NCBI GenBank assembly: GCA_963714055.1
Contig: OY970227.1
Coordinates: 1,488,001-1,552,000 of the forward strand
Reading direction: 5' to 3'
Length of the DNA: 64,000 bases
Source: JACDBE01 sp963714055
GTDB lineage: Bacteria > Actinomycetota > Acidimicrobiia > Spongiisociales > UBA5794
Part shown: positions 44,667 through 53,635 of the stretch, in pieces
How positions within the stretch are numbered: the stretch's first letter is position 1
How the letters are laid out: every line of letters begins with the position of its first letter
Position numbers and translations under genes: made by a program
The notes under the pieces: model-generated
What the model was told of the DNA's origin: nothing
The model's database searches: none
Seen by the model: the letters and a program-made list of their open reading frames with translations, nothing else

Positions 44667-46963
44667 CGCGATGACACCATGGGCGCCTCGTCGACTGCGT
44701 GGTGTTGATTCCATCCGGCGGCGAGTTCGGCCAAGCCCGGCTGTCGCGTCCAGGGCGCTACGGCGCTGAGTCTTGCCAGCTGAGTGCGGCGGTGATAGCG
44801 GCGATCCATGCCGTGGTGCTTCACCGTGTGCGACAGCCCGGGAGTCGAGAACAACAGAGCCCGAATTCCGGCGTCGAGGCCGACACCGAGCCGGTATACG
44901 AGTGCCCCCAGCCGCCCGTGGTATTCCGTCATGTAGCGGAGTTCGGAACGCACGGACTCGGCCACCCGCCGGCGCGAGTCTCCGGCTGACTCGGTCGGGT
45001 GAGGGTGGGTCACCATCGCGTCCGCCACCCAGGTCACCGCGAATCCGTTCCCGAGCAGCCGGGCGAAGAGGTCGGTGTCCTCCGAATACATGAAGTAGCC
45101 CTCGTCGAAGCCGCCAACGGCATCGAATGCCGCCCGGTCGATCAGGAAAGCGCCACCGCTGGGCCACCCTTGCCGCACCGCACCGGCGCGCCGTCGGATG
45201 TGGGCCGCGACCCGGCCAAGCCCGAACGCCCGGACATACGGGCTCCAGGGCGTGGGAAAGGCATGAGGGCGCTCCTGCCGGTACGACCCATCGGCGTTGA
45301 TGGTGGGACCGCCGGCGCTCCCGGCAGCACCCCCGGCGTCCAGAGCTGCCACCAATCGATCGATGGTGTGTTCGTGGACCTCGGTGTCGGGGTTCAGGAT
45401 GAAGAGGACATCACCCGTGGCTGCGGCGACCGCTCGATTCTGGTTGGCGCCGAAGCCGCGCCGCCGGCTCTCGGCTCGGAGAAGGACCTCTGGGAACTCC
45501 GATCGCAGCATCTCGAGCGACCCGTCCCCGGAGGCGTTGTCGACCACCACGACCTGCATCTCCCCCAACGTGTACGGGTGCCGCTGCAGCGACCGCAGGC
45601 AGTTGCGGAGCAGGTCACGGGCGCGGTGGTTGACGATCGTCACGCTCACCGACGGGTAGCCGGCCTGCGGCCGGGTCGCCGCCTGGGTCCGCAGACCTCG
45701 GTCGGCGAGTCGGTCGTAACACTCGATGAGGTTCGCCGCCTGGAACTGCCACGCCAGCGCGGACTCGACCCGCCGCCGCCCGATGGCGCCCATCGTTGCT
45801 CGTCGCTCGGGGTCGTCGATCAGCTCGGCGATCAGCCGTGCCATCTCCCGCTCGTCGTTGCCGCCTGCGTACAGCGCCGCCTCCCCGGCCGAGACACGGT
45901 GTTCGGGGAGGTCGAAGGCCACGATCGGCTTGGCCAGGGCCATGTACTCCATCATCTTGATCATCGTGCACCGGTCGTTGTACTCATTGGACGGGTCCGG
46001 ATCGATGCAGATGTCCATGGCCGCCAGGTACGTCGGGAGCTCGTCGGGCGAGACCCATCCCGTGAACTCGACATGCTTCTCGATGTCGAGGGCCCTGGCC
46101 AGCTCCTCGAGCTCGGAAAGCATGTCGCCCCGACCGATCACGTAGCACAAGACGTCGGTGCGCCCGAGGTCGAAGACGAGGTGCCGCACGGCACGCAGCA
46201 GATGGTCGACGCCGTCCTGAGGACCCATGATCCCGACGTAGCCGAGGACGGTACCGGCGCCGCCACGCAGCCCGGCATCGGCTTCCACCGCCCGCATTCG
46301 CGTCATGTCTGGACCATTGCGGACCACGGTGACGTGCGCCGGGTCGACTCGACCGCGGGCGAGCGCCATCCGCCGGTACGACTCGTTCGACGAGATCACC
46401 TGGTCGGCGAGCCGGAACGACAACCTCTCGAACCACTCGAGGGCACGACGGACCGCCGGCCTGGCCGCAGGGCCGAACCGGGCGCCGTACATCTCGGGCG
46501 AGAGGTCGTGATGGTCGAACACGAACCTCTTGCCGAATGGCTTGTAGATGGCGGCGACCAGGACGAGGACATCCGGTGGGTTGTGGGCGTGCACCACGTC
46601 GAAGCCGCCCCGCACGAGGGCGACGAGCGACAGCGCCAGCATCATGACCATCGAATACCCGTACTCGAGGAGGTACCCCGACAGCCCACCTCTCTCGGGC
46701 GGGGCCGGGTACTGATACAGCGTGACTCCCGGAGCGACCTGCTCCCGCATGGCTCGGGACTCCGGGCCGCGAGGACAGATGACCGACACCCGATGACCGG
46801 CCGCCACCAAGGTGGACGCCTCGGAACGCACGCGCGTGTCCTGCCGGTAGGGGTTGTTCTCCAACAGCATCAGGACGCGGAGCGGGTGCGCCGCCCTGAT
46901 TGTTTCCGATGCGTCGACGGGCGCGCCCGCGATGCGGCCAACTGAATTTGTACGCGATGACAA
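44663..46963 (-). CDS. two-domain glycosyltransferase: GT4 fused to GT2
   Basis: About 766 aa. Residues ~25-425 are a GT4 enzyme (VLMLLENNPYRQDTRVRSEA, VFDHHDLSPEMY, TVLGYVGIMGPQDGVDHLL, EYMALAKPIVAFDLPEHRVS). Residues ~434-720 are a GT2 enzyme (VSVTIVNHRARDLLRNCLRS, VVVDNASGDGSLEML, ILNPDTEVHEHTIDRL, GFDEGYFMYSEDTDLFARL), the WbbL/rhamnosyltransferase-like type. Two linked transferases can add consecutive sugars. The start is uncertain: TTG 46963 is taken because no ATG/GTG lies between it and the GT4 core; the frame is open to 47173. Coupled to the downstream GT2. Confidence 0.88.
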   Translation of the reverse strand: MSSRTNSVGRIAGAPVDASETIRAAHPLRVLMLLENNPYRQDTRVRSEASTLVAAGHRVSVICPRGPESRAMREQVAPGVTLYQYPAPPERGGLSGYLLEYGYSMVMMLALSLVALVRGGFDVVHAHNPPDVLVLVAAIYKPFGKRFVFDHHDLSPEMYGARFGPAARPAVRRALEWFERLSFRLADQVISSNESYRRMALARGRVDPAHVTVVRNGPDMTRMRAVEADAGLRGGAGTVLGYVGIMGPQDGVDHLLRAVRHLVFDLGRTDVLCYVIGRGDMLSELEELARALDIEKHVEFTGWVSPDELPTYLAAMDICIDPDPSNEYNDRCTMIKMMEYMALAKPIVAFDLPEHRVSAGEAALYAGGNDEREMARLIAELIDDPERRATMGAIGRRRVESALAWQFQAANLIECYDRLADRGLRTQAATRPQAGYPSVSVTIVNHRARDLLRNCLRSLQRHPYTLGEMQVVVVDNASGDGSLEMLRSEFPEVLLRAESRRRGFGANQNRAVAAATGDVLFILNPDTEVHEHTIDRLVAALDAGGAAGSAGGPTINADGSYRQERPHAFPTPWSPYVRAFGLGRVAAHIRRRAGAVRQGWPSGGAFLIDRAAFDAVGGFDEGYFMYSEDTDLFARLLGNGFAVTWVADAMVTHPHPTESAGDSRRRVAESVRSELRYMTEYHGRLGALVYRLGVGLDAGIRALLFSTPGLSHTVKHHGMDRRYHRRTQLARLSAVAPWTRQPGLAELAAGWNQHHAVDEAPMVSSR

Positions 46964-47188
46964 GACGATTTCCCCACAGGAGAGAGAGAAGAGACGGGCG
47001 CGTCTTCGACGGCCCTGCTGGATGGTACGGGTCGGGAGGCTGCAGTGGAATCCGTCGCCCGGCCTATGTCCGAGGCGACGCCGCCCGCATAGACTTGCTG
47101 CATCCCCAGGGACGTGCGCCAGGAGCCCGTGCCCGATCGCGAAGCCCGATATGGCGGGCTCCGAGGGAAACACCAGGAGTCACGACCT

Positions 47189-48449
47189 TTGGACGTCTAC
47201 GAATTCACTCAGGCGCTGCGCCGCCAGAAGCGCTTTCTCGCCATCGGCGCCGTGCTGTTGGCGTTCGTCGTGCTGTTTCTCACCTTCGAGGTGTCGAGCG
47301 GCGGTCTCCAGCCGCGGATCGACCCGCGATACATGGCGACGGTGAAGATGGTCGTCGCTCCGGCCGGTGCAGACTCGTTGAGCGACGCTCCGACCGTGGA
47401 CGCGCAAGGAATGGCGCAGACCGCCAGCTTCTTCACGTCGCTGGTCTTGTCGCCCGATGCCACACTCCAGATCGAGCAGGCGACCGGAGCGGACATCGAG
47501 GAGATGACGGCCTTCAGCGAGGGACCGGCCATCACCGTCACCACCACCGCGTCCACGCCCGAAGGAGCGAAGGCGACGGCGCTGGCATCATTCGACTGGC
47601 TCGCCCAGCGGCTGAGCGAGCCGGCCTCGATGATCGACCTCTCCACGTCCGCCGACGCGCCTTCGCTGCTCGACGAGGACGGAAGTCTGTCCACGTCGCT
47701 GATCATCGACGCCTCTCCGGCATTCGTTACCGACGGTGACGGGTTGTGGCTCGACATCGTGACCGAAGACGCCACGACTGCCGTGTCGCTGGTCGACGCC
47801 GGCACCGAGCCGAGCTCGCCGGCTGCGGTGGTGGCGCGCCCTGGCGGCGAGCTGGCACTCCGGCTGGAGGACGTCGACAACCAAGAGCTGGACACGGAAC
47901 AGGTCGCCGTCCCGGAACTCCCGGGCGCTGACAATGTGCCGTATGTACTGACCGTCAGAATCGACCGCGGCGCCGTTGCCGGAGTTCTGGCTGCCACGGA
48001 GGATCACCCCGTCGATGTCTCCGGCGCCGAGCTGATCCTGGATCGCGTCGATGTCGCTTGGCAGCCCGCCAGCGCGCTCGCCGCCGCCACCAGCCAGAAC
48101 CCGAGCCCGGTCGGTCTCATCCTGGCGACCGAGGACCCCATCCCGCTCGTCACCGGTGCCCGTAAGGGGCCGATCATCACCATGGGAGCCCTGTTCGGAG
48201 GCCTCTTCGCCCTCAGTGGCGATGGCGTTGGCGATCGACAGCTGGAAGCAGGCGCATCACACCCAGACCTGGGCGCGCTCACGTGAGCGGCTCGCCGTGA
48301 TCCGGCCGATGACCCCCGACCAGCGCCGGCACTACCACCCGAGCGGTCCGCTGAGCACAATGGTCACTTCAAGCCAGAGCAGGAGGGAGTACGCCTCCAG
48401 CTCAGCGCCGGCCCTGGCCCCGAGCGGTGAGCCGGACACCGAGGCATGA
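47189..48449 (+). CDS. Wzz-like polysaccharide chain-length/co-polymerase protein (one frameshift)
   Basis: Topology is that of polysaccharide co-polymerases: N-terminal membrane segment FLAIGAVLLAFVVLFLTF after DVYEFTQALRRQKR, a large extracytoplasmic domain, and a C-terminal membrane segment PIITMGALFGGLFALS. A one-base shift near 48218 separates the last segment from its natural continuation VAMALAIDSWKQAHHTQTWA, so the corrected protein ends at 48449 rather than at the stop near 48286. TTG 47189 with AGGAG upstream is the likely start; GTG 47114 is an alternative. About 420 aa, no tyrosine-kinase domain. Located directly before the polymerase gene. Confidence 0.75.
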
Positions 48450-48471
48450 GCCAAAGGCGCTCGCTCCGGTC

Positions 48472-49851
48472 ATGACCGCAACCCAACTGGCGCCGGCCAC
48501 GCTGCTCAGCAGCGCCGGAGCCAATCTCGATCCCCCGCTGCTTGCGCAGGCGTCTCTTCGCCTCGTGATCATCTACGTGGTGCTCAATCGCTTGATCGAG
48601 GACATCTACACCCTCCCCGTAGGTGCCTCCATCTTCGTCACCGACATCGTGCTGGCGATGCTGCTGGTCACCTGGGCGCTGTGGATGCTGTCCGAGCCAC
48701 GTCCCTTCCCGCAGGGCTTCGCCGGGATCCTCGGCAGCGTGCTCATGGTGCTGGTCTTGGTGGCTCCCTACCTCAATGCAGGCTCGCTGACCGAGTTCGA
48801 GGCTTCCGGTGCGGAGCGTGGGCTGGTCAGAGGGACGTTGTACGCCGGGTTGTTCCTCGCCACCTACCACCTCGCCTCATGGCGCGAGTGGGCGACGCGG
48901 ATCACCAAGGTCCTCGTGGCAATGAGCGTCTTCCAGGCACTGCTGGCCGTCTACGAGGCCCTGACTGGAGCACCGCTCCAGATTCTCGGCGCCGTCTGGC
49001 AGGCTGTCGGTCTCGAGGTCGATCCACGGGGAATGCGCGGTGACAACCCGATGCTGCAGGCCCGGCTGACGGGAGAGCTCCGTGCGCAGGCAACGGCGCC
49101 GCACCCGCTCGTGTTGGCCGGGGTACTGGTCACCGGCATTGGTATCTGCGTGGTCAGGTACCTCCACTCCGACTCGCCGAAGCAGCGTCGCTGGTATCTG
49201 GTGGCGATCGTCGTCCAGCTCGTCGGTGTCGCCGCCACCAACGAGCGCACCGGCTTCGTTGCGCTGGCGGCGCTCGCCCTGCTCCTGGTGATCACCCAAC
49301 TGCCGAAGCTCCCCTCGGCGCTCTCCCTGTTGTTCACCCTGGTGTTGGGAGGTGCCGTGATCTCGGTGGTCAGTCCTCAGACCCCGCGCCTCATCCTCGA
49401 CTTCTTCACCGGCCAGACAACGGACCACAACGTCACGGTGCGGACCGCGCGTTATGCAATGGTGCCCGAGCTGTTGAACCACAGGCCGATCATCGGGCCT
49501 GGGTTCACCACCTCCGACCCCTCCGTGATGATCTTCGACAACGCCTACCTGACGCAACTGATCGAGCTGGGAGTGCTTGGTCTCGTGGTCCTGCTCGGCT
49601 TCCTCCTGGTGGTGAGTGGGCGGCCGTTCTCCATGTACACCCGGGCCGTCGGCGAGGACCAGATCCTGCTCTTGGGGGCGATGTGCGCCGCGGTGACCCT
49701 GTTCGTCACCATGGCGACGTTCGACGTGCTGTCCTTCGATCAACTGTTTCCCAGCACCCTGATGCTCCTGGCCATCGGTCTGGCGAGGACCGACGCCCTG
49801 CGGCGGGCGGCGCGCGGCGACCGCTCCGACCGGGCATTACAAACCGCCTGA
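48472..49851 (+). CDS. O-antigen/polysaccharide polymerase (Wzy/O-antigen ligase family)
   Basis: 459 aa with about ten to twelve hydrophobic segments (for example IFVTDIVLAMLLVTWALWML, GFVALAALALLLVITQL, LGLVVLLGFLLVV). The large periplasmic-side loop has the family's RTARYAMVPELLNHRPIIG followed by GPGF and DNAYLTQLIELG. Polymerises undecaprenyl-linked repeat units or ligates chains. Start: ATG 48472; GTG 48427 is open as well. Follows the Wzz-like gene by 22 bp. Confidence 0.88.
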   Translation: MTATQLAPATLLSSAGANLDPPLLAQASLRLVIIYVVLNRLIEDIYTLPVGASIFVTDIVLAMLLVTWALWMLSEPRPFPQGFAGILGSVLMVLVLVAPYLNAGSLTEFEASGAERGLVRGTLYAGLFLATYHLASWREWATRITKVLVAMSVFQALLAVYEALTGAPLQILGAVWQAVGLEVDPRGMRGDNPMLQARLTGELRAQATAPHPLVLAGVLVTGIGICVVRYLHSDSPKQRRWYLVAIVVQLVGVAATNERTGFVALAALALLLVITQLPKLPSALSLLFTLVLGGAVISVVSPQTPRLILDFFTGQTTDHNVTVRTARYAMVPELLNHRPIIGPGFTTSDPSVMIFDNAYLTQLIELGVLGLVVLLGFLLVVSGRPFSMYTRAVGEDQILLLGAMCAAVTLFVTMATFDVLSFDQLFPSTLMLLAIGLARTDALRRAARGDRSDRALQTA

Positions 49852-49986
49852 AGCCGGGCTCCTCCGGCGACGGCGCACCTCCCCATTACGGCCGACCGAA
49901 CCGGATCGGCCACAATGCGGGCACCTGTCGAGGTTGGTCGACAACCCGACAGCGCAGAGGCACACAGTTTCCAGGACCAACGGGAC

Positions 49987-51537
49987 ATGAAACCGCTCAT
50001 CGAGGTGTCACCAGGCCACGCATTCACCGCCAGGCGTCGGCTGTTCGATGTCGTCGCCCAAGCGCTCGACGTCAGGGTGGTTGGAACGGGGGAAGTCGAT
50101 CGGGAGCCGGCGGCCCGCATCGTGCTCGACGGTGGGACTCCCGATCCCGGGGCTCCCGCGCTCGTCCTCGGGCATTCCGAGGGGACTTCGGCCGGCGACT
50201 CGACGGTCCGCCTCACCCGCTCGGCGGCACTCGATGTCCAGTTACGTGGCTGGGAGATTCAGGATGAGCGGATAGCCTCGGCGGCGACCTTGCCCGGCGA
50301 TGGGCACGAGGTGCTTGCCACTGTGGGGGGCCGCCCCGTCTGGACCAGCTCGGGTTCCGGATCGAGCAGGTTCGAGGCGGCCTCATTGGTGCCGCAAGAG
50401 CTGGGCGCTGCCGAGACACTTCGCAGCCGCTTCGTTCCAGGCAGGTTCTTCGAACTGCTGCCCCTGATTCAGTTCCTTCGCAGCGTGTCGTCGGAGCGTT
50501 GGACGCTCCCGCCAACCATGGCGGCATTCATCATGGACGATCCGAATCTGCATGCCGGCCGCTACGGCTACCTCGATTTCGGCGAGATGGCGACCCGTGC
50601 TTCCCACCTGACGGTGGCGACGATTCCCTTCGATCGATGGTTCACGCACTCGGGCACGGCCCAACTCTTCAGGGACAACCCGGCCACCCTGTCACTGATG
50701 ATCCACGGCAACAATCACACTCGGCACGAATTGGCGGACGGCAGACCGGATGACGACCGCCTGCGGATGCTGGCCCAGTCGCTGAACCGATCTCGAGCCC
50801 TGGCCCGCACGACCGGAGTACGGGTCGCCGAGGTGATGGCTGCTCCCCATGGTCGATGCTCGGAGGAGTCCTCATGGGACATGGCCCGGCTCGGTTTCGA
50901 ATCGCTGTGCATCACTCGACCATTCCCGTGGTTGCCGACACCGCCGGCGACTCATCCGCTCGCCGGCTGGGCGCCGGCGGATACGTCATCCGCCACACCG
51001 GTGGTTCCGCGGTTCGCCCTCACGGCGACGGACGGAGAGGTCCCGCTCCGCGCCTTCCTCGGTCAGCCGATCATCGTGTTCGGCCACCACTGGGACCTGA
51101 GGGACATGCCCACCGCCCTGGATGACTGGACGGCTCGCATCGCTCGACTGGGCGACGTCCGCTGGGCGTCGGTCGGTGAGATCTCTCGTTCTCTGTTCTC
51201 GACTCGGACCGTCGGAGAGACCCTCCTCGTGCAGCCGCACACGAGAAGAGTCGACGTCACCGTTCCGGAAGGGACAACTCGGCTACGCGTCGAAACGCCG
51301 ACAGGGCCCGGCTACGAACTGACCGAGATGACCACCGGGCACCACACATCGGTAGGTTCTGATGAACCACTCGTCGTCGTCCCCGGTGACCGTGTGACGA
51401 TCCGCCTACGCGCCGGAGAGTCGCTCGATCCGAACTCGGTGCCGAGTCCGCGCTGGTCACCCTGGCCACCCACACGGCGCCTCCTCGTCGAGGTCCGCGA
51501 TCGCACACGGCCTACCGTCGACGCCATCAGGAGATGA
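49987..51537 (+). CDS. NodB-like (polysaccharide deacetylase-fold) protein of unknown specificity
   Basis: 516 aa. The middle part follows the NodB order but with variant motifs: AAFIMDDPNLHAGRYGYLD (acidic motif 1), LSLMIHGNNHTRHEL (motif 2, HxxxHxxxH), VMAAPHGRCSE (in place of RxPG) and IIVFGHHWDL (late His). The N-terminal ~200 residues and the C-terminal ~110 residues (strand-rich) have no recognised domain. No signal peptide. Located after the polymerase, so it may trim or modify the polysaccharide (inference). ATG 49987 has a weak AGGA upstream; ATG 49915 would add 24 residues. Confidence 0.65.
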   Translation: MKPLIEVSPGHAFTARRRLFDVVAQALDVRVVGTGEVDREPAARIVLDGGTPDPGAPALVLGHSEGTSAGDSTVRLTRSAALDVQLRGWEIQDERIASAATLPGDGHEVLATVGGRPVWTSSGSGSSRFEAASLVPQELGAAETLRSRFVPGRFFELLPLIQFLRSVSSERWTLPPTMAAFIMDDPNLHAGRYGYLDFGEMATRASHLTVATIPFDRWFTHSGTAQLFRDNPATLSLMIHGNNHTRHELADGRPDDDRLRMLAQSLNRSRALARTTGVRVAEVMAAPHGRCSEESSWDMARLGFESLCITRPFPWLPTPPATHPLAGWAPADTSSATPVVPRFALTATDGEVPLRAFLGQPIIVFGHHWDLRDMPTALDDWTARIARLGDVRWASVGEISRSLFSTRTVGETLLVQPHTRRVDVTVPEGTTRLRVETPTGPGYELTEMTTGHHTSVGSDEPLVVVPGDRVTIRLRAGESLDPNSVPSPRWSPWPPTRRLLVEVRDRTRPTVDAIRR

Positions 51538-51575
51538 GAGCACGGCCGTTGCGTCGAGCTGATCCGGCAGCCTGG

Positions 51576-53273
51576 TCAGTCGAAGCCCAAGGTATCCACA
51601 ACGGCTCTGCCGAGCTCGGCCGCTCGGCCGAGCAGGCTGCGCTCGACGTCCATCGGCTCGCCTTCAGCGGCAGGGGCCACCAGGTCGACGTAGACCTTCA
51701 GCTTGGGCTCGGTGCCCGACGGCCGGATGAGCACCCGTCCGTCGGCGCCGAGGTCGAGCGCCACCAGCGGGGTCGCCCCCAGGTAGTGGGGGCGCAGCTC
51801 GGCGCCGACCATGTAGTCGGTCACCGAGGCGACGGTGTATCCGCCGACCTCGCCGGGTGGCCGCTCGGCGAGGCGGAGCATGGCGTCGGCGATCTCGGAG
51901 GCTCCCTCGGTGCCGGGGCGGACCACGTTCTCCTGGGTGGACACCCACACCCCGTGCCGCCGGTAGAGGTCCGCCAGCCGGCCGAGCACGGTGGTGCCCG
52001 CCTGGTGGGCGTCGGCGGCGAGGTCGGCGAACACCACGGCGGCGCTGATCCCGTCCTTGTCGCGGACCTGCCGGGACACCGAGTACCCGAGCGCCTCCTC
52101 GTAGCCGAACACGAAGCGCCCTCTCCCCTCCGCCTCCAGGTCCAGGGCCGCGTTCCAGATCCACTTGAACCCGGTGAGGGTCTGGGCGAACCCGGCGCCG
52201 TGGTGCTCGGCGACGACGGCGAGCATCGGTGACGACACGATGGAGTTGATCACGATCGGGCTGGCGACGGTCGTGTGGGTGAGGATGTAGTCGCCGAGCA
52301 GCACCCCGACCTGGTTGCCGGTCAGCGGGCGCCACCCCTCGCCGGGACGCGGGGTGCTCACCGCCAGACGGTCGGTGTCCGGGTCGTTGGCGATGATCAG
52401 ATCGGACCGGTTGCGCTCGGCCTGGGCGGTGGCCAGGTCGAGGGCGCCCTTCTCCTCCGGGTTGGGGAAGGCGACGGTCGGGAAGTGGCCGTCGGGGGTG
52501 AACTGCTCGGGCACCGGCTCCACGTTCCGGTACCCGAAGTGGCCGAGCGCCTCCACCACGTACCGCCCGCCGACGCCGTGCATCGGCGTGTAGGTGATGC
52601 CGAGGTCCCCTGGTTCCGGTGTCGTCGGGCGGGCGGCGCCGAGGTCGTCGAGGTAGCGGGCGAAGATGTCGGCGTCGACCTCGGCCACCAGGTGATGGTC
52701 GAACGGCGGTTCCAGCCGGGGCACGGCGGCGGCCGGCCCGACGCCGGCAATGGCGGCGGCGACGTCGGTGTCCACCGGCGGGATGATCTGGGCGCCGTTG
52801 CCGTCGTACACCTTGTACCCGTTGTCCTGGGGCGGGTTGTGGGAAGCGGTGATCACGATGGCCGCCCGCGCTTCGAGCTTGAGGGAGGCGTAGGCGATCA
52901 CCGGGGTCGGGATCGGGTCGTTCACGTAGCGGACCGGGAGCCCTGCCGCAGCCAGAACCCCGATGGTGTCCGCCATGAACGTCTCGGACGACAGCCGGGC
53001 GTCGCGCCCGACCACGACCAGGCCCGACCCCCGTTGGAGAAGGTAGGCGGCGAGCCCGGCGGTGGTGCGGATCACCACCGCCCGGTTCATCCGGTTCGAC
53101 CCCGCCTCGACCCGGCCCCGGATGCCGGCGGTTCCGAACTCGAGCGTGCCCGCCATCCGTTCGGCCAGCTCGGCGGTGTCTCCGCCGTCGACCAGCGCCT
53201 GGAGCTCGGCGCGGGTGGCCGGATCGGGATCTCCGGCGATCCAGGACCGGGCGGCGGCGAGCAGGTCGTCCAT
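51576..53273 (-). CDS. phosphoglucomutase/phosphomannomutase
   Basis: 565 aa alpha-D-phosphohexomutase. Landmarks: GTLEFGTAGIRGRVEAG, ITASHNPPQDNGYKVY (phospho-Ser), ANDPDTDRLAV (metal loop), GYEEALGYS (sugar-binding) and LIRPSGTEPKLKVYVD (phosphate-binding). Length and the GTAGIRG/DNGYKVY forms fit the PgcA/PGM2-like group. Interconverts hexose 1- and 6-phosphates, linking glycogen phosphorolysis and nucleotide-sugar synthesis. Convergent with the NodB-like gene. ATG 53273; a structured repeat begins 8 bp upstream. Confidence 0.95.
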   Translation of the reverse strand: MDDLLAAARSWIAGDPDPATRAELQALVDGGDTAELAERMAGTLEFGTAGIRGRVEAGSNRMNRAVVIRTTAGLAAYLLQRGSGLVVVGRDARLSSETFMADTIGVLAAAGLPVRYVNDPIPTPVIAYASLKLEARAAIVITASHNPPQDNGYKVYDGNGAQIIPPVDTDVAAAIAGVGPAAAVPRLEPPFDHHLVAEVDADIFARYLDDLGAARPTTPEPGDLGITYTPMHGVGGRYVVEALGHFGYRNVEPVPEQFTPDGHFPTVAFPNPEEKGALDLATAQAERNRSDLIIANDPDTDRLAVSTPRPGEGWRPLTGNQVGVLLGDYILTHTTVASPIVINSIVSSPMLAVVAEHHGAGFAQTLTGFKWIWNAALDLEAEGRGRFVFGYEEALGYSVSRQVRDKDGISAAVVFADLAADAHQAGTTVLGRLADLYRRHGVWVSTQENVVRPGTEGASEIADAMLRLAERPPGEVGGYTVASVTDYMVGAELRPHYLGATPLVALDLGADGRVLIRPSGTEPKLKVYVDLVAPAAEGEPMDVERSLLGRAAELGRAVVDTLGFD

Positions 53274-53281
53274 GGGATCGA

Positions 53282-53368
53282 GGCTACGCCGCCAGGCGGA
53301 GACTCGGCGATGGGGGTTGGGGGTCCCCCATCGCAGCGCGATGAGGCGTCAGCCGAAGAGCCATGACC
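53282..53368. repeat. dispersed stem-loop repeat, copy 1
   Basis: Contains the hairpin CGATGGGGG-ttgggggt-CCCCCATCG followed by GATGAGGCGTCAGCC. About 80 bp is clearly similar to 63156-63240 (shared AGACTCGGCGA, GGGGTCCCCCATCGCA, GATGAG, CGTCAG and GAGCC blocks in the same order). The edge GGCTACGCCGCCAGGCGGAGAC reappears inverted at the far end of copy 2. Confidence 0.75.
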
Positions 53369-53417
53369 GGTGAGGCTACCCGGCCCGGACCCGTCGAGTC
53401 GGGCCGACAGTGGCCGC

Positions 53418-53464
53418 AACTTTGAGCGATTGACTACACCACGTGGCTTCACTCGCTCAAAGTT
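53418..53464. repeat. 47-bp palindromic repeat, copy 1
   Basis: Twelve-bp perfect inverted arms AACTTTGAGCGA (53418-53429) and TCGCTCAAAGTT (53453-53464) enclose a 23-bp centre that itself holds the palindrome CCACGTGG. Identical to copy 2 at 46 of 47 positions. Confidence 0.9.
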
Positions 53465-53490
53465 CGGATGCCGCGAGCGACCGTCGGCGC

Positions 53491-53537
53491 AACTTTGAGC
53501 GATTGACTACACCACGTGGCTTCAGTCGCTCAAAGTT
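53491..53537. repeat. 47-bp palindromic repeat, copy 2
   Basis: Same arms as copy 1 (53491-53502 and 53526-53537). It differs from copy 1 only in the base before the right arm (53525 G against 53452 C). The spacing between copies is 73 bp start to start. It lies about 100 bp upstream of the pirin start. Confidence 0.9.
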
Positions 53538-53635
53538 CGGAATGCGGGCGGAGTGGTCGGGTGCGGCGGGTGGGGAATCGGACGAGCGGTAAGGTCGTTG
53601 GAGGAGGGACCACCCCGCCGAGGAGCCACCAGCCG

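Noticed and set aside
48220..48286. Natural C-terminus of the Wzz-like protein at the stop near 48286
   Set aside because: The +1 frame continues the membrane segment and a charged cytoplasmic tail to 48449, which fits the family better.
53418..53537. CRISPR array
   Set aside because: Only two units, each an inverted repeat, with a spacing of 26 bp, no further units and no cas genes.
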